This document shows, one piece after another, positions 26,561-42,590 of a DNA stretch of 64,000 bases. Each line of letters opens with the position of its first letter. Position 1 is the stretch's first letter. The position numbers and the translations under genes are program-made. This DNA comes from Chamaelirium japonicum. Lineage: Eukaryota; Streptophyta; Magnoliopsida; Liliales; Melanthiaceae. Below the pieces are notes generated by a model. It saw only the letters and a program-made list of their open reading frames with translations, ran no database searches and was not told where the DNA came from. The stretch is taken from assembly GCA_947650365.1 (NCBI GenBank), contig OX393551.1, forward strand, positions 2,562,001-2,626,000, read 5' to 3'.

Positions 26561-29500
26561 AATGAATTAGAATGGATCGTGCGAATGGATTAGAATGGAT
26601 ACATACGAATGAATTATAATGGATCGTAGTAATGAATTAGAATGGATCCTACGAATGAATTAGAATAGATTGTGCGAATGAATTAGAATCGATCGTGCAA
26701 AAGAATTAGAATGGATTGTATGAATGAATTAGAATGGATCGTGCGAATGAAATATAATGGATCGTACGAATGAAATAGAATGGACCGTGCGAATGAATTA
26801 GAATGGATCGTACGAATGAATTAGAATGGATCGTACGAATGACTTAGAATGGATCGTTCGAATGAATTAGAATAGATTGTGCGAATGAATTAGAATGGAT
26901 CGTACGAATGAATTAGAACGGATACATTCGTGCGAATGAATTAGAATGGATCGTATGAGTGTGAATGAATTAGAATGGATTGTGCGAATGAATTAGAATG
27001 GATCTTGCTAATGAATTAGAATTGATCGTACGAATGAATTAGAATAGATTGTGCGAATGAATTAGAATGGATCGTACGAATGAATTGGAATGGATACATT
27101 CGTGCGAATGAATTAGAATGGATCGTATAAATTAGAATGGATCGTACGATTGAGTAAGAATGGATTGTACGAATGAAATAGAATAGATCGTACGAATGAA
27201 TTAGAAAGGATACATTCGTGCGAATGAATTAGAATGGATCGTATAAATGAATTAGAATGGATCGTACAAATGAATTAGCATGGATTGAATTAGAATGAAT
27301 CGTACGAATGAATTAGAATGAATCATACCGTACGAATGAATTAGAATGGATCATACGAAGGAATTAGAATGGATCGTACGAATGAATTAGCATGGATCGT
27401 ACGAATGAATTAGAATGGATCGTACGAATGAATTAGAAAGGATACATTCGTGCGAATGAATTAGAATGGATCGTATGATTGTGATTGAATTAGAATGGAT
27501 CGTGCGAATGAATTAGAATAGATCGTATTAATGAATTAGAATAGATCGTATTAATGAATTAGAATGGATCGTGCGAATGAATTAGAATGGATCGTACGAA
27601 TGAGTAAGAATGGATCATGCGAATGAATTAGAATGGATTGTACGAATGAATTAGAATGGATCGTAAGAATGAATTAGAATGGATACATTCGTGCGAATCC
27701 ATTCTATTTCATTCGTAAGATCCATTCTAATTCATTTGCACGATCCATTCTAATTCATTCGTATGAATGAATTAGAATGGATCGTGCGAATGAATTAGAA
27801 TGGATCGTACGAATGAATTAGAATGGATCGTATGAATGAATTAGAATGGATCGTGCGAATAAATTAGAATGGATCGTATGAATGAATTAGAATGGATCGT
27901 GCGAATGAATTAGAATGGATCGTACGAATGAATTAGAATGGATCGTATGAATGAATTAGAATGGATCGTGCGAATGAATTAGAATGGATCGTACGAATGA
28001 ATTAGAATAGATTGTGCGAATGAATTAGAATGGATCGTATGAATGAATTAGAATGGATCGTACGAACGAATTAGAATGGATCGTGCGAATGAATTAGAAT
28101 GGATCGTACGAATGAAATAGAATGGATTCGCACGAATGTATCCATTCTAATTCATTCGTACGATCCATTCAAATTCATTCGTACAATCCATTCTAATTCA
28201 TTCGCACGATCCATTCGCATTCACTCAAACGAGCCATTCTAATTCATTCATATGATCAATTCTAATTCATTCGCATGAATGTATCCATTCTAATTCATTC
28301 GTACGATCCATTCTAATTCATTCGTACGATCCATTCTTACTCATTCGTACGATCCATTCTAATTCATTCGTTCGATCCATTCTAATTCATTCGTACGATC
28401 CATTCTAATTCATTCGCATGATCCATTCTAATTCATGCATACGATCCTATCTAATTCATTCATACGATCCATTCTAATTCATTCGCACGAATGTATCCAT
28501 CCTAATTCATTCGCACGATCCATTCTAATTCATTCATACAATCCATTCTAATTCTTTTGCACGAATGTATCCATTCTAATTCATTCGCACGATCCATTCT
28601 AATTCTACGATCCATTCTTACTCATTCATATGATCCATTCTAATTCATTCGTACGATCCATTCTAATTCATTCGTACGATCCATTCTAATTCATTCGCAC
28701 GACTGAATCCATTCTATTTCATTCGTATGATCCATTCTAATTCATTCGCATGAATGTATCCATTCTAATTCATTCATACGATCCATTCTAATTCATTCGT
28801 ATGAGTGTGAATGAATTAGAATGGATTGTGCGAATGAATTAGAATGGATCGTACGAATGAATTAGAATGGATCGTACGAATGAATTAGAATGGATACATT
28901 CGTGCAAAAGAATTAGAATGGATTGTATGAATGAATTAGAATGGATCGTGCGAATGATTTAGAATGGATCGTGCGAATGAATTAGAATGGATACATTCAT
29001 GCGAATGAATTAGAATGGATCATACGAATGAATTAGAATGGCTTCCTTCGTGCGAATGAATTAGAATGGATCATACGAATGAATTAGAAAAGATCGTACG
29101 AATGAATTAGAATGGATCGTATGGATAAATTAGAATGGATCGTGCGAATGAATTAGAATGGATCGTATTAATGAATTTGAATGGATCGTACGAATGAATT
29201 AGAATGGAACGTATGAATGAATTAGAATGGATCGTAGAATGGATCGTATGAATGAATTAGATTGGATCGTACGAATGAATAAGAATGGATCATACGAATG
29301 AATTAGAATGGATCGTACGAATGAATTGGAATGGATACATTTCGTACGATCCATTCTAATTCATTCGTACGATCTATTCTAATTCATTCATGCAATCCAT
29401 TCTAATTCATTCGTACGAAGGAATTAGAAAGGATCGTATGAATGAATTAGAATGGATCGTACGAATGAAATAGAATGGATCCATTCTTACTCATTCGTAC

Positions 29501-31093
29501 GATTCATTCTAATTCAATCCATTCTAATTCATTCGCATGATCCATTCTAATTCATTCGTACGATCGATTCTAATTCATTCATACGATCCATTCTAATTCA
29601 TTCGCACGAATGTATCCATTCTAATTCATTCGTACGATCCATTCTAATTCATTCTAATCCATTCATACGATCCATTCAAATTTATTCGCATGATCCATTC
29701 TAATTCATTTATACGATCCATTCTAATTCATTCACATGATCCATTCTAATTCATTCGCACGATCCATTCTTACACATTCGTACGATCCATTCTAATTCAT
29801 TCGCGCGAATGGATCGTGCGAATGAATTAGAATGGATTGTACGAATGAATTAGAATGGATCGTACGAATGAATTAGAATGGATACATTCGTGCAAATCCA
29901 TTCTATTTCATTCGTACGATCCATTCTAATTCATTCGCACGATCCATTCTAATTCATTCATACGATCCATTCTAATTCATTCGTACGATCGATTCTAATT
30001 CATTCGTACGATCCATTCTAATTCATTCGCACAATCTATTCTAATTCATTCGCACGATCCATTCTAATTCGTTCGCACGTTCCATTCTAATTCATTCATA
30101 CGATCCATTTTATTTCATTCGTACGATCCATTCTTACTCATTCGTACGATCCCTTCTAATTCATTTGCACGAAGGTATCCATTCTAATTCATTCGTACTA
30201 TCCATTCTAATTCCTTCGTACGATCCATTCTAATTCCTTTGTACGATCCATTCTAATTCATTCGTACGATCCATTCTAATTCCTTCGTATGATCCATTCT
30301 AATTCATTCGTACAGTATGATTCATTCTAATTCATTCGTACGATTCATTCTAATTCAATCCATTCTAATTCATTCGTACGATCCATTCTAATTCATTTGT
30401 ACGATCCATTCTAATTCATTCGTACGATTCATTCTAATTCAATCCATTCTAATTCATTCGTACGATCCATTCTTACTCATTCGTACGATCCATTCTAATT
30501 CATTCGTACAAATGAATTAGAATGGATTGTACGAATGAATTAGAATTAGAATGGACCGTACGAATGAATTAGATTGGATCGTACGAATGAATTAGAATGG
30601 ATCGTGCGAATGAATTAGAATGGATCGTACGAATGAATTAAAATGGATCGTATGAATGAATTAGAAATGATCGTGCGAATGAGATAGAATGGATCGTGCG
30701 AATGAATTAGAATGCATCGTACGAATAAATTAGAATGGATCGTATGAATGAATTAGAATGGATCATACCAATGAATTAGAATGGATCGTACGAATGAATT
30801 AGAATGGATCATACGAATGAATTGGAATGGATTCATTCGTGTGAATGAATTAGAATGGATCGTACGAATGAGTAAGAATGGATCGTACGAATGAATTAGA
30901 ATGGGTCGTACGAATGAATTAGAATGGATCGTACGAATGAGTAAGAATGGATCATACGAATGAGTAAGAATGGATCGTACGAATGAAATAGAATGGATCG
31001 TATGAATGAATTAGAATGGATCATGCGAATGAATTAGAATGGATTGTACGAATGAATTAGAATGGATCGTACGAATGAATTAGAATGGATACA
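26561..31093. repeat. 23-bp satellite array, section 7
   Basis: Approximate segments: - 26561-27693, + 27694-27765, - 27766-28124, + 28125-28801, - 28802-29341, + 29342-29416, - 29417-29481, + 29482-29806, - 29807-29888, + 29889-30510, - 30511-31093. Several segments are only three or four monomers long. No non-satellite DNA is seen. Confidence 0.95.
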
Positions 31094-34000
31094 TTCGTGC
31101 GAATCCATTCTATTTCATTCGTACGATCCATTCTAATTCATTCGCACGATCCATTCTAATTCATTCATACGATCCATTCTAATTCATTCGTACGATCCAT
31201 TCTAATTCATTCGTACGATCCATTCTAATTCATTCGCACAATCTATTCTAATTCATTCGTACGATCCATTCTAATTCATTCGCACGATCCATTCTAATTC
31301 ATTCGCACAATCTATTCTAATTCATTCGTACGATCCATTCTAATTCATTCGCACGATCCATTCTAATTCATTCATACGATCCATTCTATTTCATTCGTAC
31401 GATCCATTCTAATTCATTCGTACGATCCATTCTAATTCATTCATACGATTCATTCTAATTCAATCCATTCTAATTCATTCGTACGATCCATTCTTACTCA
31501 TTCGTACGATCCATTCTAATTCATTCGCACGAATGAATCCATTCTAATTCATTCGTATGATCAATTCTAATTCATTCGCACGAATGTATCCATTCTAATT
31601 CATTCGTACGATCCATTCTAATTCATTCATATGATCCATTCTGATTCATTCGTATGATCCATTCTAATTCATTGGCACGAATGTATCCATTCTAAATCAT
31701 TCATACGATCCATTCTAATTCATTCGTGCGAATCCATTCTATTTCATTCGTACGATCCCTTCTAATTCATTCGCACGATCCATTCTAATTCATTCATATG
31801 ATCCATTCTAATTCATTCGTACGATCCATTCTAATTCATTCGTACGATCCATATTCTAATTCATTCGCACGATCCATTCTAATTCGAACCATTCTAATTC
31901 ATTCGTACGATCCATTCTAATTCATTCGTACGATCCATTCTAATTCATTCATATGATTCATTCTAATTCAATCCATTTTAATTTATTCGTACGATCCATT
32001 CTTACTCATTCGTACGATCCATTCTAATTCATTCGCACGAATGAATCCATTCTAATTCATTCGTATAATCCATTCTAATTCATTAGCATGAATGTATCCA
32101 TTCTAATTCATTCGTACGATCCATTCTATCTCATTCGTACAATCCATTCTATCTCATTCGCACAATCTATTCTAATTCATTCATACGATCCATTCTAATT
32201 TACTCGCACGATCCATGCTAATTCATTCATACGATCCATTCTAATTCATTCGTACGATCCGTTCTAATTCATTCATACGATCCATTCTAATTTATTCGTA
32301 CGATCCATTCTAATTCATTCGTACGATCCATTCTAATTCATTAATATGATACAATCTAATTCATTCATACGATCCATTCTAATCATTCGTACGATCCATT
32401 CTAATTCATTCGCACGATCCATTCGAATTCATTCGCACGATCATTTCTAATTCATTCATACGATCCAATCTAATTCATTCGTACGATCCATTCTAGTTCA
32501 TTCGCACGATCCATTCTAATTCATTCGTACGATCCAATCTAATTCATTCGTACGATCCATTCTAATTCTAATTCATTCGTACAATCCATTCTAATTCATT
32601 TGTACGAATGAATTTGAATGGATCGTACGAATGAGTAAGAATGGATCGTACGAATGAATTAGAATGGATTGAATTAGAATGGATTGTACGAATGAATTAG
32701 AATGGATTGTACGAATGAATTAGAATGGATTGAATTAGAATGAATCGTACGAATGAATTAGAATGAATCATACCGTACGAATGAATTAGAATGGATCATA
32801 CGAAGGAATTAGAATGGATCGTACGAATGAATTAGAATGGATCGTACGAATGAATTAGAATGGATCGTACGAAGGAATTAGAATGGATAGTACGAATGAA
32901 TTAGAATGGATACCTTAGTGCAAAAGAATTAGAATGGATCGTACGAATGAGTAAGAATGGATCGTACGAATGAAATAGAATGGATCGTATGAATGAATTA
33001 GAATGGATCGTGCGAATGAATTAGAATGGATCGTACGAATGAATTAGAATAGATTGTGGGAATGAATTAGAATGGATCGTACGAATGAATTAGAATGGAT
33101 CGTACGAATGAATTAGAATGGATCGTATGAATGAATTAGAATGGATCGTGCGAATGAATTAGAATGGATCGTACGAATGAAATAGAATGGATTCGCACGA
33201 ATGTATCCATTCTAATTCATTCGTACGATCCATTCTAATTCATTCGTACAATCCATTCTAATTCATTCGCACGATCCATTCGCGCGAATGAATTAGAATG
33301 GATCGTACGAATGAGTAAGAATGGATCGTGCGAATGAATTAGAATGGATCATATGAATGAATTAGATTGGATCGTATGAATGAATTAGAATGGATCGTGC
33401 GAATAAATTTGAATGGATCGTATGAATGAATTAGAATAGATTGTGCGAATGAATTAGAATGGATCGTACGAATGAATTAGAATGGATACATTCGTGCGAA
33501 TGAATTAGAATGGGTCGTATGAATGAATTAGAATCGATCGTACGAATGAATTAGAATGGATCATGCGAATGAATTAGAATGGATTGAATTAGAATGAATC
33601 GTACGAATGAGTAAGAATGGATCCATTCTATTTCATTCGTATGATCCATTCTAATTCATTCATACGATCCTTTCTAATTCCTTCGTACGAATGAATTAGA
33701 ATGGATTGCATGAATGAATTAGAATAGATCGTACGAATGAATTAGAATGGATCGTACGAAATGTATCCATTCTAATTCATTCGTACGATCCATTCTAATT
33801 CATTCGTATGATCCATTCTTACTCATTCGTACGATCCAATCTAATTCATTCATACGATCCATTCTACGATCCATTCTAATTCATTCGTACGTTCCATTCT
33901 AATTCATTCGTACGATCCATTCAAATTCATTAATACGATCCATTCTAATTCATTCGCACGATCCATTCTAATTCATTCATACGATCCATTCTAATTCATT

Positions 34001-36148
34001 CGTACGATCCATTCTAATTCATTCGTACGATCCATTCTAATTCATTCGCACGAATGAATCCATTCTAATTCATTCGTATGATCCATTCTAATTCATTCGC
34101 ATGAATGTATCCATTCTAATTCATTCGCACGATCCATTCTAATTCATTCGCACGATCCATTCTAATTCATTCATACAATCCATTCTAATTCTTTTGCACG
34201 AATGTATCCATTCTAATTCATTCGTACGATCCATTCTAATTCATTCGTACGATCCATTCTAATTCATTCGCACAATCCATTCTAATTCATTCACACTCAT
34301 ACGATCCATTCTAATTCATTCGCACGAATGTATCCGTTCTAATTCATTCGTGCGATCCATTCTAATTCATTCGCACAATCTATTCTAATTCATTTGAACG
34401 ATCCATTCTAAATCATTCGTACGATCCATTCTAATTCATTCGTACGATCCATTCTAATTCATTCGCACGATCCATTCTATTTCATTCGTACGATTCATTC
34501 TAATTCATTCGCACGATCCATTCTAATTCATTCATACAATCCATTCTAATTCTTTTGCACGATCGATTCTAATTCATTCGCACAATCTATTCTAATTCAT
34601 TCGTAGGATCCATTCTAATTCATTACTATGATCCATTCTAATTCATTCGTATGTATCCATTCTAATTCATTCGCACGATCCATTCTAATTCATTTGTACG
34701 AATGAATTAGAATGGATCATACGAATGAATTAGAATGGATCGTACGAATGAGTAAGAATGGATCGTACAAATGAAATAGAATGGATTGATGAATGAATTA
34801 GAATGGATACGTGCGAATGAATTAGAATTGATCGTACGAATGAATTAGAATAGATTGTGCGAATGAATTAGAATGGATCGTACGAATGAATTGGAATGGA
34901 TACATTCGTGCGAATGAATTAGAATGGATCGTACGAATGAAATAGAATGGATCATGCAAATGAATTAGAATGGATCGTACGAATGAATTAGAATGGATCG
35001 TACGAATGAATTAGAATAGATTGTGCGAATGAATTAGAATGGATCGTACGAATGAATTAGGACGGATACATTCGTGCGAATGAATTAGAATGGATCGTAT
35101 GAGTGTGAATGAATTAGAATGGATTTTGTGAATGAATTAGAGTGGATACATTCGTACGAATGAATTAGAATAGATTGTGCGAATGAATTAGAATGGATCG
35201 TATGAATGAAATAGAATGGATCGTTTGAATGATATAGAATGGATCGTACTTATGAATTAGAATGGGTCATACGAATGAAATAGAATGGATCGTACGAAGG
35301 AATTAGAAAGGATCGTATGAATGAATTAGAATGGATTGTACGAATGAATTAGAATGGATCGTACGAATGAATTAGAATAGAATGTGCGAATGAATTAGAA
35401 TGGATCGTACGAATGAATTAGAATGGATGGTACGAATGAATTAGAATGGATCATACGAATGAAATAGAATGGATTGTACGATTGAATTAGAATGGATCGT
35501 ACGAATGAATTAGAATGGATTCATTCGTGCGAATGAATTAGAATGGATCGTACGAATGAATTAGAATGGAATCATTCGTGCGAATAAATTAGAATGGATC
35601 GTACGAATGAGTAAGAATGGATCGTACGATTGAATTAGAATGGATTGAATTAGAATGAATCGTACGAACGAAATAGAATGGATCATACGAAGGAATTAGA
35701 ATGGATCGTACGAATGAATTAGAATGGATCATACGAACGAAATAGAATGGAATGTATGAATGAATTAGAATGGATCGTGCGAATGAATTAGAATGGATCG
35801 TACGAATGAATTAGAATGGATCGTATGAATGAATTAGAATGGATCGTGCGAATAAATTAGAATGGATCGTATGAATGAATTAGAATGGATCGTGCGAATG
35901 AATTAGAATGGATCGTACGAATGAATTAGAATGGATCGTATGAATGAATTAGAATGGATCGTGCGAATGAATTAGAATGGATCGTACGAATGAATTAGAA
36001 TAGATTGTGCGAATGAATTAGAATGGATCGTACGAATGAATTAGAATGGATCGTACGAATGAATAAGAATGGATCATATGAATGAATTAGAATGGATCGT
36101 GCGAATGAATTAGAATGGATCGTACGAATGAAATAGAATGGATTCGCA
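31094..36148. repeat. 23-bp satellite array, section 8
   Basis: Approximate segments: + 31094-32604, - 32605-33197, + 33198-33285, - 33286-33621, + 33622-33686, - 33687-33758, + 33759-34700, - 34701-36148. Near 31729 a half-junction (TTCGTGCGAATCCATTC) is embedded in a + run, as if a minus segment had been deleted up to the switch point. Confidence 0.95.
32100..34500 (+). repeat. Higher-order block, copy 3 (partial)
   Basis: Matches about 8765-11190 in the same direction: GGATCCATTC at 33619 corresponds to 10333, and the CACACTCATACG variant at 34292 corresponds to 11005 (offsets 23286 and 23287). It includes the same series of short flips: + 33198-33285, - 33286-33621, + 33622-33686, - 33687-33758. 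It starts near the TCTATCTCATTCG pair at 32122. Confidence 0.8.
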
Positions 36149-39100
36149 CGAATGTATCCATTCTAATTCATTCGTACGATCCATTCTAATTCATTCGTAC
36201 AATCCATTCTAATTCATTCGCACGATCCATTCGCATTCACTCAAACGATCCATTCTAATTCATTCATATGATCCATTCTAATTCATTCGCACGAATGTAT
36301 CAATTCTAATTCATTCGTACGATCCATTCTAAATCATTCGTACGATCCATTCTTACACATTCGTACGATCCATTCTAATTCATTCGTTCGATCCATTCTA
36401 ATTCATTCGTACGATCCATTCTAATTCATTCGCACGATCCATTCTAATTCATGGATACGATCCAATCTAATTCATTCATACGATCCATTCTAATTCATTC
36501 GCACGAATGTATCCATTCTAATTCATTCGTACATGTATGAATGAATTAGAATGGATCGTACGAATGAATTAGAGTTGATACATTCGTGCGAATGAATTAG
36601 AATGGATCGTACGAATGAATTAGATTGGATCGTATGAATGAATTATAATGGATCATGCGAATGAATTAGAATAGATTATACGAATGAATTAGAATGGATC
36701 GTACGAATGAATTAGAATGGATACATTTGTGCGAATCCATTCTATTTCATTCGTACGATCCATTCTAATTCATTCGCACGATCCATTCTAATTCATTCAT
36801 ACGATCCATTCTAATTCATTCGTACGATCCATTCTAATTCATTCATACTATCCATTCTAATTCATTCGCACGAATGTATCAATGGATCGTACGAATGAAT
36901 TAGAATGGATTGAATTAGAATGAATCGTACGAATGAATTAGAATGGATCGTGCGAATGAATTAGAATGGATTGTACGAATGAATTAGAATGGATCGTACG
37001 AATGAATTAGAATGGATCGTGCGAATGAATTAGAATGGATCGTACGAATGAATTAGGAAGGATACATTCGAATTTATTCGTACGACATATTCTAATTCAT
37101 TCGCACAATCTATTCTAATTCATTCGTACGATCCATTCTAATTAGAATGGATACATTCGTGCGAATGAATTAGAATGGATCGTATGAATGAATTAGAATC
37201 AATCGTACGAATGAATTAGAATGGATCATGCGAATGAATTAGAATGGATCGTGCGAATAAATTAGAATTGATCGTATGAATGAATTAGAATGGATCGTAT
37301 GAATGAAATAGAATGGATCGTACGAATGAATTAGAATGGATCGTGCGAATGAATTAGAATGGATCGTACGAATGAGTAAGAATGGATCGTACGAATGAAA
37401 TAGAATGGATCGTATGAATGAATTAGAATGGATCGTGCGAATGAATTAGAATGGATCATACGAATGAATTAGAATGGATACATTCTTGCGAATGAATTAG
37501 AATGGATCATACGAATGAATTAGACTGGATCGTATGAATGAATTAGAATGGATCGTACGAATGAATTAGAATGGATCGTACGAATGAATTAGAATGGATA
37601 CATTCGTGCGAATGAATTAGAATGGATCATACGAATGAATTAGAGTTGATACATTCGTGTGAATGAATTAAAATGGATAATACGAATGAGTAAGAATGGA
37701 TCGTAGAATTAGAATGGATCGTATGAATGAATTAGAAAGGATATATACGAATGAATAAGAATGGATCGTATGAATGAATTAGAATGGATCGTGCGAATGA
37801 ATTAGAATGAATCGTACGAATGAATTAGAATGGATCGTACGAATGAATTAGAATGGATCGTACGAATGAATTAGAATGGATCGTACGAAGGAATTAGAAT
37901 GGATCGTACGAAGGAATTAGAATGGATAGTACGAATGAAGTAGAATGGATCGTGCGAATGAATAAGAATGGATCGTATGAATGAGTAAGAATGGATCATA
38001 CGAATAAATTAGAATGGATCGTATGAATGAAATAGAATGGATACATTCATGAGAATGAATTAGAATGGATCATATGAATGAATTAGAATGGATCGTTTGA
38101 GTGAATGCGAATGGATCGTGCGAATGAATTAGAATGAATTGTACGAATGAATTAGAATGGATCGTACGAATGAATTAGAATGGATACATTCGTGCGAATC
38201 CATTCTATTTCATTCGTACGATCCATTCTAATTCATTCGCACGATCCATTCTAATTCATTCATACGATCCATTCTAATTCATTCGTACGATCCATTCTAA
38301 TTCATTCGTACGATCCATTCTAATTCATTCGCACAATCTATTCTAATTCATTCGTACGATCCATTCTAATTCATTCGCACGATCTATTCTAATTCATTCA
38401 TACGATCCATTCTAATTCATTAATACGATCCAATCTAATTCATTCAAACGATCCATTCTAATTCATTCGTACGATCCATTCTAATTCATTCGCACGATCC
38501 ATTCTAATTCATTCGCACGAATGTATCCATTCTAATTCATTCGTACGATCCATTCTAATTCATTCGTACGATCCATTCTAATTCATTCGCACGATCCATT
38601 CTAATTCATTCGCATGATCCATTCTAATTCATTCGTACGATCGATTCTAATTCATTCATACGATCCATTCTAATTCATTCGCACGAATGTATCTATTCTA
38701 ATTCATTCGTACGATCCATTCTAATTCATTCGCACAATCTATTCTAATTCATTCATACGATCCATTCTAATTTATTCGCACGATCCATTCTAATTCCTTC
38801 ATATGATCCATTCTAATTCATTCGTACGGTATGATTCATTCTAATTCATTCGTACGATTCATTCTAATTCAATCCATTCTAATTCATTCGTACGATCCAT
38901 TCTAATTCATTCGTACGATCCATTCTAATTCATTCGTACGATTCATTCTAATTCAATCCATTCTAATTCATTCGTACAATCCATTCTTACTCATTCATAC
39001 GATCCATTCTAATTCATTCGCACGAATAAATCCATTCTAATTCATTCGTATGATCCATTCTAATTCATTCATACATGTACGAATGAATTAGAATGGATAC

Positions 39101-41650
39101 ATTCGTGCGAATGAATTAGAATGGATCGTATGAATGAATTAGATTGGATCGTATGCATGAATTAGAATGGATCGTGCGAATGAATTAGAATGGATTGTAT
39201 GAATGAATTAGAATGGATCGAACGAATGAATTAGAATGGATCGTACGAATGAGTAAGAATGGATCGTACGAATGAATTAGAATGGATCGTACGAATGAAT
39301 TAGAATGGATACATTTGTGCGAATGAATTAGAATGGATCATATGAATGAATTAGAATGGATCGTTTGAGTGAATGCGAATGGATCTTGCGAATGAATTAG
39401 AATGGATTGTACGAATGAATTAGAATGGATCGTACGAATGAATTAGAATGGATACATTCGTGCGAATCCATTCTATTTCATTCGTACGATCCATTCTAAT
39501 TCATTCGCACGATCCATTCTAATTCATTCGTATGATCCATTCTAATTCATTCGTACGATCCATTCTAATTCATTCGCACAATCTATTCTAATTCATTCGT
39601 ACGATCCATACTAATTCATTCGCACGATCCATTCTAATTCATTCATACGATCGATTCTATTTCATTCGTATGACACATACTTACTCATTCGTACGATCCA
39701 TTCTAATTCATTTGCACGAAGGTATCCATTCTAATTCATTCGTACTATCCATTCTAATTCCTTCGTACGATCCATTCTAATTCATTCGTACGATCCATTC
39801 TAATTCATTCGTACGATCCATTCTAATTCATTCGTACGATCCATTCTAATTCCTTCGTATGATCCATTCTAATTGATACGTACGGTATGATTTATTCTAA
39901 TTCATTCGTACGATTCATTCTAATTCAATCCATTCTTATTCATTCATACGATCCATTCTATTTCATTCGTACAATCCATTCTAATTCATTCGCACGATCC
40001 ATTCGCATTCACTCAAACGATCCATTCTAATTCATTCATACGATCCATTCTATTTCATTTGCACGAAGGTATCCATTCTAATTCATTCGTACTATCCATT
40101 CTAATTCCTTCGTACGATCCATGCTAATTCATTCGTACGATCCATTCTAATTCATTCGCACGATCTATTCTAATTCATTCATACGATCCATTCTAATTCA
40201 TTAATACGATCCAATCTAATTCATTCATACGATCCATTCTAATTCATTCGTACGATCCATTCTAATTCATTCGCACGATCCATTCTAATTAATTCATACG
40301 ATCCATTCTAATTCATTCGTACGATCCATACTAATTCATTCGCACGATCCATTCTAATTCATTAATACGATCCAATCTAATTCATTCATACGATCTATTC
40401 TAATTCATTCGCACGAATATATCCTTTCTAATTCATTCGTACGATCCAAATTCTTTTATCCGTACGATCTATTCTATTTCATTCATACGATCCATTCGTA
40501 TCGTACGATCCATTCTAATTCAATCCATTCTAATTCATTCGTACGATCCATTCTAATTCATTCGTACGATTCATTCTAATTCAATCTATTCTAATTCATT
40601 CGTACGATCCATTCTATTTCATTCGTACGATCCATTCTTACTCATTCGTACGATCCATTCGTATCCATTCTAATTCATTCGTACGATCTATTCTAATTCA
40701 TTCGTACGATCCATTCTAATTCCTTCGTACGATCCATTCTAATTCATTCGTACGATCCATTCTAATTCATTCGTACGATCCATTCTATTTCATTCATACG
40801 ATCCATTCTAATTCATTCATACGATCTATTCTAATTCTTTCGCATGAATGTATCCATTCTAATTCATTTGTACGATCCATTCTAATTCATTCGCACGATC
40901 CATTCTAATTCATTCATACAATCCATTCTAATTCTTTTGCACGAATGTATCCATTCTAATTCATTCATTCGATCCATTCTAATTCATTCGTACGATCCAT
41001 TCTAATTCATTCGCACGATCCATTCTAATTCATGCATACGATCCAATCTAATTCATTCATACGATCCATTCTAATTCATTCGCACGAATGTATCCATTCT
41101 AATTCATTCGTACGATCTATTCTAATTCATTCGTACGATCTATTCTAATTCATTCATACGATCCATTCTAATTCCTTCGTATGATCCATTCTAATTCATT
41201 CGTACGGTATGATTCAGTCTAATTCATTCGTACGATTCATTCTAATTCAATCCATTCTAATTCATTCGTACGATCCATTCTAATTCATTCGTACGATCCA
41301 TTCTAATTCATTCGTACGATTCATTCAAATTCAATCCATTCTAATTCATTCGTACGATCCATTCTTACTCATTCGTACGATCCATTCTAATTCATTCGCA
41401 CGAATGAATCCATTCTAATTCATTCGTATGATCCATTCTAATTCATTCGCATGAATTATCCATTCTAAGTCATTCGTACGATCCATTCTATCTCATTCGT
41501 ACAATCCATTCTATTTCATTCGTACGATCCATTCTAATTCATTCGCATGATCCATTCTAATTCATTCACATGATCCATTCTAATTCATTCGTCCGATCGA
41601 TTCTAATTCATTCATACGATCCATTCTAATTCATTCGCACGAATGTATCG
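36149..41650. repeat. 23-bp satellite array, section 9
   Basis: Approximate segments: + 36149-36537, - 36538-36728, + 36729-36881, - 36882-37071, + 37072-37143, - 37144-38190, + 38191-39078, - 39079-39462, + 39463-41650. The last is the longest unbroken single-orientation run in the window, about 2.2 kb. Confidence 0.95.
39070..40110 (+). repeat. Higher-order block seen at 25, 39 and 51 kb, copy 2
   Basis: GCATG at 39155, TGCGAATCC at 39461 and the GCATTCACTCAAACG variant at 40005 all recur 11796 bp further on, at 50951, 51257 and 51801. One monomer lost and one gained inside keep the overall offset constant. Confidence 0.8.
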
Positions 41651-42590
41651 TATGAATGAAATAGAATGGATCGTACGAATGAATTAGAATGGATTGTGCG
41701 AATGGATTAGAATGGATCATACGATTGAGTAAGAATGGATTGTACGAATGAAATAGAATAGATCGTACGAATGAATTAGAATGGATCATGCTAATGAATT
41801 AGAATTGATCGTACGAATGAATTAGAATAGATTGTGCGAATGAATTAGAATGGATCGTACGAATGAATTGGAATGGATACATTCGTGCGAATCCATTCTA
41901 TTTCATTCGTACGATCCATTCTAATTCATTACTACGATCCATTCTAATTCATTCATACGATCCATTCTAATTCATTCGTACGATCCATTCTAATTCATTC
42001 GCACGATCCATTCTAATTCATTCATACGATCCATTCTAATTCATTCGTACGATCCATTCTAATTCATTCGTACGATTCATTCTAATTCAATCCATTCTAA
42101 TTCATTCGTACGATCCATTCTAATTCCTTCGTGTCCATTCTAATTAGAATGGATCGTACGAATGAATTAGAATGGATCGTACGAATGAATTGGAATGGAT
42201 ACATTCGTGCGAATGAATTAGAATGGATCGTATGAATGAATTAGATTGGATCGTATTAATGAATTAGAATGGATCGTGCGAATGAATTAGAATGGATCGT
42301 ACGAATGAATTAGAATGGATAGATTCGTGCGAATGAATTTGAATGGATCATATGAAGGAATTAGAATGGATCGTACGAATGAATTAGAATGGATCGTACG
42401 AATGAATTAGAATGGATCGTACGAAGGAATTAGAATGGATCGTACGAAGGAATTAGAATGGATAGTACGAATGAATTAGAATGGATACCTTAGTGCAAAT
42501 GAATTAGAATGGATCGTACGAATGAGTAAGAATGGATCGTACGAATGAAATAGAATGGATCGTATGAATGAATTAGAATGGATCGTGCGA
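41651..42590 (+). repeat. Block duplicated 2329 bp apart, copy 1
   Basis: The CATTACTACGATCC variant (ACTACG at 41931) and CCTTCGTGTCC switch (42126) recur at exactly 2329 bp, at 44260 and 44455. The GATAGATTCGTGCG marker near 42318 has its partner near 44647. The copy includes one - to + and one + to - switch. Confidence 0.8.
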
